Shown here piece by piece: positions 34,537-44,627 of a DNA stretch of 64,000 bases. The stretch is taken from assembly GCF_030052815.1 (NCBI RefSeq), contig NC_079501.1, positions 81,535,979 to 81,599,978 on the forward strand, written 5' to 3'. Each line of letters starts with the position of its first letter. Positions within the stretch are counted from its first letter, which is position 1. This DNA comes from Hevea brasiliensis (taxonomy: Eukaryota > Streptophyta > Magnoliopsida > Malpighiales > Euphorbiaceae). Both the position numbers and the translations under genes were made by a program. The notes beneath the pieces are model-generated. The model saw only the letters and a program-made list of their open reading frames with translations. It did no database searches and was not told where the DNA came from.

Positions 34537-36938
34537 TGTAGACCCTTATTTTGTGATGAGTATGTGCATTGAGGCCGTGGGAAACCCGATGATGAAAAAT
34601 TATATGACTGTAAGATGTAATTGGAGGCATTGAGCTGAATTATTAATTTCATGGTATGATCTTAAAAAAATAAAAATAATAATAAAGTTTTGGGAAAATT
34701 AATTTAATTAAATTTAAATAAAATTTTATTTTGTTTAAATTTAATATGGGTAGTTTTTTAAATGGATCTAATTAAGTTTAATTGGGCTCCATGGGCCTAA
34801 GAAAGCCTAGTTAGGAATTTTAAATGGGACCCATTTAATTATTTTCTAAAAATTAAAATAACAAAATATCTCTCTCCTCCTTGGCCCCACTCTCTTCCTC
34901 ACTCCCTATTGGTGCCTTCCATTTTTTCCTGTCTTCCTATTGGTTGAAACACCTCACCCATATCCCAGTCTTATTCAAATTCTGCAATCGCAGTTGTTTA
35001 AGTCATCTAAACTTTATCACCCTAAGACTCCAAATCCTACTACACCTCTTCCTCATTCCCTATTGGTGCCTTCCATTTTTTCCTATCTTCCTATTGGTTG
35101 AAACACCTCACCCATATCCCAGTCTTATTCGAATTCTGCAATTGAAGTTGTTTAAGTCATCTAAACTTTATCATCCTAAGACTCCAAATCCTACCACACC
35201 TCTTCCTCATTCCCTATTGGTGCCTTCCATTTTTTTCTGTCTTCCTATTGGTTGAAACACCTCACCCATATCCCAGTCTTATTCGACTCGCAATTGTAGT
35301 TGTTCAAGTCATCTAAACTTTATCATCCTAAGACTCCAAACCCTATCACACCTCTCTCCCAAAACCCTATAAATACCCTACTAGAGAAGAGAAGAAGGGG
35401 ATGATGGGAGGAAAGAGGAAGAGAAAATTCAGAGCTATAGGAAATTTAGAGATATTCAAGACTCTTTGAGTTCTTTCTTTTTTTTTTTTTTTCTTTTCTT
35501 CAAGAAGATTTGCATACAAGATTTCTATAAGGTCAGTTTTTTATTGTTTTCTTTTCAAGATCTATGCCACACAATATTTTAATTCTATGCTCTTTGTCTT
35601 CAATTTATTTTATATGTTCATATGGATCATGTAATCATGTTTAATTTGAGGGGATACACAACTCTGCACATGTTTAGTTTCTGTCTCTTTATTTCTTTTA
35701 TTTTCTTTAGTTTCTTTATTTTTTATTACAAACAAAATTGGTAAGTAGCCCTAAGGTAAGTACCAAAGAGGGCATTTGAGCGGAGCTTATATGGAGCTAA
35801 ACGGGAGTAAGCCAGGGATATCATTGCCATACTAGAAGAGAAGACCCTTTTTTAAGGGTAGCTTGCCCCAATGGCAACTGCATTTACCAACAAGTAAGTA
35901 GCTCTAAACTTCTCGAATAACCATTGGCATGAAATTGTAGTAATAATAGAACTTTCATTTGGTAAATTAAAATTAACTTTGTTTTTAATTTAACTGACTT
36001 TTGCATGTAATTAATTTAAATAAATACTTTGTAAATTAAAATTAATCTTGTTTGTAAATTAAACTAATATTGGCATGTAAAATAAATTTAATTTAATACT
36101 TGGTAATTGTAAAATAAATTTGCATGTTAGAAATCTTTATTAGGTTGTGATTGTTTGGGACTTATGTGATATTAGAATAAATTACACATGTACATAATTA
36201 ACTTAGTTCAATTATCCTTAGGGTAACTTGATAAAAATTAATTAATTAGGTTAAATAGAAACATCGGGTTATTTGAAATTGAATTTGTTTGTAAATTAAA
36301 TTTTCAATAATAAATTAATTTTAGTCATCTGGTAAATATCATTTAAATAATTAGCAACCCCATAGATAGGAATTACTTGTGCATGAAAATTGTGTGTAAA
36401 CAACAACCCTTTTTGTGAATTACTTGCGTGTGTAGGATTAGAATTGCATTTTTTAGGATAAAGTTTAATAAAGGAATAATAAACAAGACTTCTAGAAACA
36501 TTAGTAGAGGACTGGCACTCGAATTAATGAGGTTAGACCAGGCGTAAGGGGTGCCTAACACCTTCCCCTTACGTACAAACTGTCCAGAACCTAGCCATTG
36601 GGCTATGGTAATGACTGTTGTGGAAACTCGCAAGGAGTAAGTTGCTATCCATGACCCTCGGAAGAAACATCAATATGTCCCTTATTACCCGGTGGCGACT
36701 CGCTCATCTATGCCTTCGTGGCATAAATCCTTAGTACCGTGGTAGTGTTATGGGAAGACGGTACTTACCAGTGGTTTGATTCTATTAGGATTGTATGAAG
36801 TGCATGTCTAGGAAATGCTGTCTAAGGAGGTGGTACTTAAGTGAGACCATTGTGACTCCACCATCTTTCCTGGGCATTACCTGGTGCATTTTATATAATT
36901 CTAATGGATGATATTTCGCCTCACGCCCCGCCCCTACA
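34537..36938 (+). mobile_element. 3' LTR of the Tat/Ogre-like element
   Basis: 2402 bp, nearly identical to the 5' LTR and followed by the duplicated ATTTA. Contains the same three-copy 154-bp array (34892-35351) and a TATA box at 35368. Confidence 0.9.
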
Positions 36939-36943
36939 ATTTA

Positions 36944-37719
36944 AAGAAAAAGTCATTGATTGTACATATCTTAAGATCAGTGGGAGTATGATTATTTTCT
37001 TAATTCTATATATTGATGATATCTCACTGCGGTAAATGATTTGGACATATTATGTGAGACTAAAGATTTTCACCTAAAGAATTTTAAAATGAAAGATATA
37101 AAAAAGGCATCCTTTGTGATTAGATCAGAAATTTTCCATGATAGATCAAAAGGACTATTAAGATTATTTCTGAAATCCTATATTGATAGAATTCTAGAGA
37201 GATTTAATATGCATAAATGTTCTGTATGAATTATTCCCATATGGAAATGGAATAAACTTAATCTCAATCAATGTCCAAAGAATGATATGAAATGTAAAGA
37301 AATGGAATCAATTCTTTATGCTTCAATTGTGGGCAATTTGATGTATGCTTAAACATGTACAATTCTTTATCGTGGAATTGATCACTCAAAAGCTGAAAAG
37401 AAAGTTTTATGGTACCTGTAATGAATTAAAGATTTCATGCTTAGGTATAGGAGATCTATTAGAAGTGGTTAGATACTCAAATTCAGATTTTGCTGGATAT
37501 GTTAACAGTAAAAGTCTATTTTGGCTACCTGTTCCTATTAGCTGACAGAATAATATCATAGAAACATGCCAAAAATAATCTATCATTACTTCATATATTG
37601 TGAAAGTAGAATTTATGGCATGTTTTGAAGCTACATTTCATGCATTATGAATATGGAATTTTATCTTAGGACTTGGGGTAGTCAACACCATTAGTAAGCC
37701 GCTAAGACTTTATTGTGAC
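36944..37719 (+). pseudogene. Copia reverse transcriptase second part and RNase H start
   Basis: Continues the copia pol after the Tat-like insertion: KEKVIDCTYLKISGS, the catalytic YIDD in LILYIDDISLAVNDL (about 37005), FHLKNFKMKDIKKASFVIR (37065-37125), then a degenerate connection. RNase H begins near 37590 with VEFMACFEATFHAL and reaches LRLYCD at 37714-37719, where the next insertion starts. Stops and shifts throughout. Confidence 0.75.
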
Positions 37720-38297
37720 TATAAATACTATATTTTGTCCGAATCGGAAATAATTTTTTTTAAATAAAAATAAAAATATAATAGGAAAGTAAAGAAGAAA
37801 AAGAAATATTCTATTAGGTTTTAATTTGTTGCCATTAAATTTTAGTATTAAATTTTAGTTATATATATGCATATATATATATATATATATTTGGAAGAAA
37901 TAAAAGAAAATAAAATCAATTAATGAGGAATTAATTTTATTATATTTCCTAAACTTTTTATCTACCTGTACAAGGAAACTCTTCCCTTTCCCTTTGATTG
38001 CTCTCTTGAAAACAACCTAGTTTCACGAGAAAAGAGAAACCTTTCCACTCCCTTTGACTCTCTCGAAAAGACACAAGCCTCTCTTTAAAAGGGGAGAACA
38101 AATCATCTCCTGGGAACTCTTGATAGCAACGTCATTAACTTTCCTAGAAGGGGACTTTGGAGAGCAACATCATTAGCTTTCTTAGAAGGGGACTCTTCTT
38201 TTTTCCTCTCCAAAGAAAAAATATTGTCTCCTCCAAGATTTGATTCTCGCATCAGCTTTCTTCTATCCAATTCTCAGTTTTGCTCCAAGGATTAAGA

Positions 38298-38893
38298 ATG
38301 ATCAGTGCTGTGTTTCACCAGGTAATAGGGACTCTTCTATCCCATCATCTCCACAATTCTGAATTTCATCAAGAGTTTGGAAATGTCTCGGTGAAATCTA
38401 TTTCAAAAGGTTTAAAGGTTGATGTTGGATTTTCAATGTCAAGAATGGAAGGTTATAGCTCTAATAAGAGGAATTTTATGTTGTTCAAGCCTCAGCATCC
38501 CAAACTTCATTGGTTAATCCAGTTTCAACCCCCTCAAATGACAGCGCCAATGAATTTCAAAAGAAATCAAGCGAGGCAGCTCTGATACTCGTTAGCCATG
38601 GTGAGTCATTATGGAATGAAAAGAACCTGTTCACAGGTTGTGTTGATGTGCCATTGACCAAAAAAGGGTGTGGAAGAGGCAATTAAAGATGGTAAGAGAA
38701 TCAGCAATATACCTGTCGACATGATATTTACATCATCCTTTATCCGTGCACAAATGACTGCTATGCTTGCCATGACTCAACACCGTCATAGAAAGGTGCC
38801 AATCATCATGCACAATGAGAGTGAACAGGCAAGGGCAAGTCAACTTTTTAGTGAAGACACAATGAGGCAATCCATTCCAGTTATAACTGCTTG
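38298..38893 (+). pseudogene. Captured fragment of 2,3-bisphosphoglycerate-dependent phosphoglycerate mutase
   Basis: Starts with an ATG at 38298 and a plastid-targeting-like N-terminus (MISAVFHQVIGTLLSHHLHN). After a frameshift near 38540 the enzyme begins: [20 protein letters not shown], then [52 protein letters not shown] and QSIPVITAW, where it stops at about 38885-38893. The normal enzyme interconverts 2- and 3-phosphoglycerate in glycolysis. The Arg of the catalytic RHGE motif reads Ser here. Roughly the first half of the protein is present with no intron, suggesting capture from spliced mRNA. At least two indels (near 38540 and 38670, and a lost residue before SQLFSED) make it non-functional. 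Confidence 0.8.
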
Positions 38894-38899
38894 GCGACT

Positions 38900-39335
38900 C
38901 CACTAGGGCGACTCCATACTCACTAGTATATGGAATGGAAGCATTCTCACCAATAGAGGTAGAGATACCTTCGTTGAGGATTTTGGCAGAAGCAGAATTA
39001 GATGACATGTAGTGGGTTCAAACACAGTTGGATCAACTCAACTTGATTTATGAAAATTGGTTGGCTGCTGTGTGTCATGGTCAATTGTACCAAAGTCAAA
39101 TGGCTCGAGCATTTGATAAGAAAGTCCATGCTCGAGAGTTTCAATCCGGAGACATTATTTTGAAGAAAGTTTTGTTGAATCAAAGTGATCTAAGAGGAAA
39201 ATAGACACCGACTTATGAAGGTCCTTATGTAGTCAAGAAATCATTTTCGGGAGGAGCTCTAATATTGACACACATGGATGGAAAGGAGTTGCCAAACCCA
39301 GTAAACTCAGATGCGGTGAAGAGGTATTTTGCCTA
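38900..39335 (+). pseudogene. Tat-type integrase C-terminal fragment
   Basis: Continues from the gene fragment with ATPYSLVYGMEAFSPIEVEI, then LRILAEAELDDM, a stop, ENWLAAVCHGQLYQSQMARA, FDKKVHAREFQSGDIILKK, TYEGPYVVKKSFSGGALI and NSDAVKRYFA with a stop at 39335. This is the integrase end of another, more typical Tat element than the one at 31526. It is not the source of the catalytic residues, which are absent. Confidence 0.75.
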
Positions 39336-39351
39336 AAAAAAAAAAAAGTTG

Positions 39352-39545
39352 CAAGGATGAAAACTCGAAAGGGCGTCCTTGGCAAAATGAGTGAAAGAGG
39401 GTGAAAACTTAAAATGGCACTCTCTGCAAAATGAGAGAGGGGCGAAAACCTGAAAAGGAGTCCTATAAAAAGAGAGAAAAATAAAAAAACAATAAAAGAG
39501 AAAAAGAAAAACATACGAGGATGAAAAATTGAAAGGGCATCTTCG
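39352..39545 (+). other. RNA hairpin array after the integrase tail of the chimera
   Basis: Hairpins at 39352-39381 (CAAGGATG/CGTCCTTG), 39396-39425 (AGAGGGTG/CACTCTCT) and 39516-39545 (CGAGGATG/CATCTTCG), plus a weaker one near 39436-39465. Loops are 14 nt, AAAACTCGAAAGGG-like, the same form as at 32848-33392. Confidence 0.65.
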
Positions 39546-39994
39546 AAACTTTGGAGGAATAAGGGAGATTAGTACGACAGTTGAAATGTTAGGGTTTTCC
39601 AAATCTAGAGATTCAAGCACTAAGGTATTTTTCAGAAGAATCGAATTACCAAAGAGATAGGGCTGCTGGCATTCACAGCAAGAAGAGGTTTCAAAAGTTA
39701 ATCTGTCGAATTCCAAAGATTGTTTACCGCTTCCTGTTCAAAGTCATAAATCATATTCTTGCTCCTAATCCTTGTACAAGTCTATCCAATGTGAATAAAG
39801 TAACACTTTTGCCATCATCTTTTTCCTTTAGCTATCATATTTTCTCATGAAAATTATGCTGTTTTTCTTACTAATGCTTGATCATAAAATAAGAGATTAC
39901 AAATTCAGGTGACATTATGTATCTTGCTTTTTGAATAGTGTTGGAAAGATTTCCTGATAACTTGAACACGTAGATACAAAGGACAAGCGGTGAC

Positions 39995-40114
39995 AATTCC
40001 ATAGCTGTATTTTCTCCATAAACAACAAATATTCTAATGGTATCAAATATATAGAATTAAAGTATTTTGTCGTTAAGAAGAAAGTTAGAAACGAAGAGTA
40101 TCTATTAAGCATAA
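39995..40114 (+). pseudogene. Copia RNase H continuation
   Basis: Resumes with text like NSIAVF, KYIELKYFVVKKKVRNE (to about 40100), the normal RNase H end of copia elements, and is cut at 40114 by LTR S. Confidence 0.7.
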
Positions 40115-40293
40115 TGTAACACCCCTATGTTCAGTAATGCGTTCTACTGTTCCGGTGACCAGTGTCTATCCAGACAGCTAGGATGCCTAGAACTACATTT
40201 AAATGTTAGTGAGGAGACATAAAATAATGAAATACAAAAAAAAGAAAATACAAAAAAAAACAAAGGAAAAATAATAGCAATGAAATGTAACCA

Positions 40294-40340
40294 AGTTAAA
40301 TGAGCCAGCACTGCAGCGATGGGTGACCGCATGGGGAAGT
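40294..40340 (+). promoter_or_regulatory. 5S rRNA gene-like boxes in LTR S
   Basis: AGTTAAATGAGCC, spacer, GATGGGTGACC, five bases, GGGAAGTTAC. The box C part matches the plant 5S box perfectly over GATGGGTGACC. Confidence 0.55.
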
Positions 40341-40651
40341 TACGGCGCAAGCAATAGCCGACCCCAGGACTGCAGGAAACCCTCGGAATTTAGTTTCGAG
40401 ACATAATTAAAGACTTATTGAAGTATAAATGTCATTAGAAATATCAAAGAAAAATTAATTAATTAATACAAAGAAAAATGAGAAATCGAGAAAACGAGAA
40501 AACTCGGTGTTACCGAACAATCAGGAATGCAACCCAAATAGGGGTATTGTGGTCATTTGACACTCCAAGATGCCTTTTGACCTAAATGTCCATTAAAAAT
40601 AAGTGATATTAAACTTTGAAAATGCCATAAAAAATGAAATTTTAGGTATTG

Positions 40652-40659
40652 TATAAATA
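40652..40659 (+). promoter_or_regulatory. Possible TATA box in LTR S
   Basis: GTATTGTATAAATAAGGC about 540 bp into the LTR, upstream of the conserved splice donor. Confidence 0.4.
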
Positions 40660-40999
40660 AGGCAAAATATGGGGTATAATGTTGAATAAATGAAAGCTTA
40701 ACATTAATCTAAATTTTCTAATAGCTTAGTGGACCACTAAGGAGTATCTAAAACATTTAAAAAACTAGAATTGTCCCACTAACATTCTGCAGCACCATTT
40801 CTTCCTCCAGCTCTCTCCTTGCCGAATTCAAGCTCCATTCCAAATCAGCATTGCTGGCCATGGAAGGACCTCCATGCAACCTTGATCAAGTCACCTTTTT
40901 CACTAGGTTCCTTCACTAAACCTTACCTACACACCTTGGACAGCAATAAGGGAGCAAGAAGGATAAGTTTTGGTAGAGTTTTGAAGAAGTCCAAAAGAG

Positions 41000-42471
41000 G
41001 TAAGTGGTTATTTTCAATTCTTGTTTCATTAAAAGTGTAACTAAGGTTGTGGTTGTTTGATTTGTGGAAGAAGTTTGAGGTTTGATGAATTATTGGTGAT
41101 GGAGCATTTCGGTAGCCATGGAACTTCATCATGCACAGCTTGTCTTTGCATGTAAATGGTTGTTTGAGATGTTAAACTAAGTGTTTAAATGTATTGGAGT
41201 TGGTTTTCATGTATAAAGTTTGATTTGTAAGCTTAAAAAGTGAAAATGGAAGTTGATGTGTATGTGTAATTTTTGGGCAGCCTCATAATGGAAATGGGTA
41301 ATGTTTAAGTTCATGAAATATTATTGAGGTAGTGTACAAAAATGGCAGCACATGTGTATAGAATAGTAGTGATAGGTATATAATTTGATGATAGAGGTAT
41401 GTGTGATAATTAGAGGTAATTATGTATACATATTGTTGGGTATGAACTTTGTGAATTGTGACTGCATTTGGTGTATTTTGAAGTTGTTATATTCTGTCCA
41501 AGTTGACTTATAATGTAAAGAATTGAATGGTTATAGTTAGTGCCAAATGCAGAATGGTATGGAGAAGTGAGGAGGTAGTTGGTGAATGTGTGTTGGTTTG
41601 GTGTTTGAAAGGCATGTAGAGGGCAGTGTGCAAATGGGCCTATAACCCTAAGTGTGTAACTCCAATTGGTATGAGACCAATTGGAGGTGAAACTAGGCAC
41701 AAAATGTGCCAACTTTCATGAAGAAAGCCTACCTAAATTTTGTTCAGAAAGTGACTTGAAAAATGACCAAATCCGGATTAGTGACTTGAAAGCCTGAAAA
41801 TTGACCATTTGGGCAGCAGTTAGTGTTTTGGCCATAACTCACTCAAAACAGGTCCAAATGACCTGAAATTTTTACCATGAATAGATTAGACATAGAGCTA
41901 CAACTCTTATGAAGACACCAAAACCCAGAAATGACCATAAGTAAGTCAAAAGGCTTGCACAAGTTCGGGTATAAAAACTGTCAGAACCAGAAATGACCTA
42001 AAAATGACCTAAAGTTGCCATTTTAGTGCAATCTGTCTAGCTTTAGTAAATTGACCATATCTTGGTCTATACAACTCAGAATGACCTGAAATTTTGCCCC
42101 GAGTGCAATAAGACATAGAGCTACAATTTTGCTTCTTTGATCAGAAGCTAGAACCAAGAGAAATAGGACTTTAAGCGACACAAATTTAGCACACAAAAAT
42201 TAAGAACTTGACATTTACATACAATGATACTTGAAATAATTTGGCAATGAATGCCAACTTGTAAAAATGGTAAATTGCACTATATTGGTAGTATATTGAA
42301 ATGCAAAATGTGACATATTGTTAACATTAAACCTAATTCACCTAGAGTCATCAAGGGTCAACATTATAGGTTGACTAAGGAAAACAATAAAATTAAATAA
42401 ATTAATTATTGAACCTTATTGACAGAGACAGTTTAAATGAGTACTAAAACACTTCAAATTATGTGTTTCAG
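41000..42471 (+). other. Candidate intron inside LTR S
   Basis: Bounded by CCAAAAGAG/GTAAGT and ATGTGTTTCAG/TTAGC, 1472 bp. The matching segment in LTR G is 56293-57750 and in LTR C 9253-10732 (minus). LTR B joins the two flanks directly (4810/4811). The segment holds recurring modules with CATAACTCACT, GACCTGAAATTTT and ACATAGAGCTACAACT. Confidence 0.45.
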
Positions 42472-43489
42472 TTAGCAAAGACTCAGGGAAGGAGAAGGAA
42501 ACACTGAGTCAGGGCCAAGAGGTTACTCTTCAGAGGTTTGTGCACAACTAGTTTTTAATTGATTTTGTTCTAATTATTTTAAATGATTAAATGAAGTTAT
42601 TTTCCTTATGTATTATGTTTATCAAGTATTGGATTTAATTCAATGATTATTGAAATTATTATAGTATGTATGAATTTAGCTTTGTGATATGGTATTTCAA
42701 CAAGTATTAAGCATTGTTGTGGATTGAATAAATTATGTTTTCAAAAATTGTGATAGAATATATGTTTTGAATTGTGATAGACAATTTGCATGGAAAAATG
42801 CAAACTTACGTTTTGAATTGTGATGAGCATAAAAATTATTGAATATTGGAATTGACTTTGAATCGAATTGTGTTGTGATTTATGCTCACAAAAAGGACAA
42901 AGAGATTATGATATTGTTTTGTATCTCACTATAGATGCTTGACTAGGTTATTACCCATCTCTCTCATTTGTTGAGGAGACAATGGAGTTAGCTTTATTTC
43001 AATTACCATGGTACGTGCACAGGCTTAGATTCTCCTCTGATTAGAGGTTAGATCTAGGTTTTTATTTGTTATGGCCCTTTCGGAAGTTTCATTATTGTGG
43101 TGTGTAATGTGCACGATAATTCGACCTCCCCGACCATAGGGAGTTAGAATCCGATTCGACCTCCCCGACCATAGGGAGTTAGAATCACCCTGAAGATGGC
43201 CCTTTCGGATTAGTCTTGCATAGTTAGTGAGATAAAGAATGGTTTTTAAATAGTAAAGAATTGTGATTTCAATTATGATTTATGTATAATTGATTTTGTT
43301 AGAATTATCTTAAATATTTGATTGTGATTTGATAAATTGAATTTTGTGATCAAAGTCATTTCATACAAATGATTTATGTTATTAGCAATGAATAATTTGA
43401 TTTTTGGAATTTGATGAGTATCCTGATTTCCATATTATTTGCTGCAATTTTGCTAAGGTATATTGAACTATGTTTTAAGTTATAGTTGT

Positions 43490-43540
43490 GCATCACTGAG
43501 TTCACCACTCAGCGATAACTTTGTATGCTGTCGCAGGTGA
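43490..43540 (+). other. Conserved double hairpin in the LTR
   Basis: CACTGAG...CTCAG followed by GCGATAAC...GCTGTCGC in LTR S. Counterparts: LTR B 5491-5541 (CTGAGTAT/ATACTCAG), LTR G 58425-58470, and LTR A 2550-2595, where the first stem is CTAAGCA/TGCTTAG and the second CGCGT/ACGCG. Changes on the two sides compensate. Confidence 0.5.
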
Positions 43541-44041
43541 TAAGAGCATAGAACAATTGAGTAAGCTTCTTTAAAGACACATTCAGATCAGCTCCAGGTA
43601 TATCATAGGTATACCCATGTACATAAGTTTGATATGTGCATGTAATAATATGTATGTAAATTATTTGAGCAGTTATATAAAAACTCTTGTAAAATATTTT
43701 GGTATGTAATTAAATGTAAATTATTGTAAATATAAATTTGAGATTTCATTTACCTGAATAAGTTTGTAATATTAATTTTTGAGTCTTGTAATCAATGAAA
43801 TGTTTCTTTTATGATGAGGTTGGTTTGAAAATGAAATGATTTGATTATTGAGATTGAATTGTGAGATGAAATGAATTTTATTGGAGTTGTATTTGAGAAA
43901 ACATATTGGGAGTGTTTTCCTTTTCAGGTTTGAAGAACTGTTTTCTCAAAATACAGCCGGCACTCTGCCGAAATTTTGAAAAATTTTTATAATACCAGAT
44001 TTTAATCGATGATTTAAATTTCACGGAAATTGATTTAAAAT

Positions 44042-44107
44042 CCCTTGTAGTATATTTAATGGGTTACCGGTAGGCGAAGTACGGTAATTCATTAGGTGTA
44101 CTACGGG
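44042..44107 (+). other. LTR end hairpin, copy in LTR S
   Basis: CCC..GTAGTATA.TTAATG.GTTACCG pairs with CGGTAA.TCATTA..TGTACTACGGG around the loop GTAGGCGAAGTA; 36 bases remain to the LTR end. Also in LTRs B, C, G and the fragment at 18236. Confidence 0.55.
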
Positions 44108-44148
44108 ATCATGTTATAACTTATAGAGGAGTAGGGTGTGACACATAA

Positions 44149-44627
44149 TATTATTGTTCTCATGATAGTAGATCCATTAATTAAGGGTTCACAACATAAA
44201 ACATTTAAACAACATTTTCTTATAATGGATCTTGGTTGTATTAATGAATAATGTATTGGCTTTGACACTCTGAGCTCATTAATGTGTTTCTAACATACAT
44301 TAAAGTATTTTCTATTTCTCATAATTGTGTACACATAATATTTTGAGTGAATGATAATAGGAAAAGTCTTTTCAAGATATTATTGCGGACCATGATGTGA
44401 TATAAATATATCTATTATGAACTTACTATAGTAAGTTGCTATTGTTGTGGTATATAAAAGGAAGTATGTGATTAAATAATGTACAATTACCATAACCCAC
44501 ACTTAGTAATTTATTATAGAATTGTAATTATGAAGTATATTATAGAAATGATTTGTTTATTTCATGGGCGTCTAATGTTTATACTATTAAAATTTATATC
44601 ACTTGATTATTGTGCCAAGTGAGAGAA
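44149..44627 (+). pseudogene. Copia pol end, 3' untranslated region and polypurine tract
   Basis: Begins with MIVDPLIKGSQHKTFKQHFL (44172-44235), the usual last segment of copia pol, then AT-rich text. GCCAAGTGAGAGAA (44614-44627) precedes the 3' LTR and fits a copia polypurine tract. Confidence 0.65.

Larger units (their letters stand above)
23536..36938 (+). mobile_element. Tat/Ogre-like gypsy element, complete with both LTRs
   Basis: 13.4 kb with LTRs 23536-25927 and 34537-36938, both TGTAGACCC...CCCTACA, and a perfect target-site duplication ATTTA (23531-23535 and 36939-36943). Primer site 25931-25948, gag, protease with G-patch-like segment, reverse transcriptase, RNase H, a second archaeal-type RNase H, integrase, and a long 3' region with hairpins and tandem repeats before the polypurine tract (34521-34536). 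The second RNase H and the primer site type are hallmarks of the Tat lineage. LTRs differ mostly by small indels, so insertion is recent relative to its copia host, yet the coding region carries several frameshifts. Confidence 0.9.
37720..39989 (+). mobile_element. 2.3-kb chimeric insertion: captured gene fragment plus Tat-type integrase tail
   Basis: Interrupts copia RNase H and is flanked by GTGAC (37715-37719 and 39990-39994); removing it rejoins the copia RNase H text. Inside are an AT-rich 5' part with (AT)n (37862-37892), a pyrimidine-rich untranslated-like part (37970-38290) with a short tandem (ACTTTCCTAGAAGGGGACT), a phosphoglycerate mutase fragment (38298-38893), a Tat-type integrase C-terminus (38900-39335), hairpins (39352-39545) and a non-coding tail. 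No terminal LTRs and no TG...CA ends are seen, so it is either a truncated non-autonomous Tat-like element or a chimeric cDNA. Confidence 0.65.
40115..44143 (+). mobile_element. Solo LTR S, long-LTR gypsy family, subfamily 1, full length
   Basis: TGTAACACCCC...GGGTGTGACA, 4029 bp, with a perfect target-site duplication CATAA (40110-40114 and 44144-44148) inside copia RNase H. It is the best preserved copy: CCGG-rich block (40145-40195), 5S-like boxes (40294-40340), TATA box (40652), splice donor (41000) and acceptor (42471), double hairpin (43490-43540), a block CAGGTTTGAAGAACTGTTTTC (43926), and the end hairpin (44042-44107). No coding sequence. A near-identical direct duplication of ATTCGACCTCCCCGACC lies near 43120-43190. 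Confidence 0.85.

Noticed and set aside
38888..38906. Primer-site-like sequence as evidence of an LTR end in the chimera
   Set aside because: Mutase coding text runs directly into it, no LTR ends there and no second LTR exists; kept only as a junction observation.
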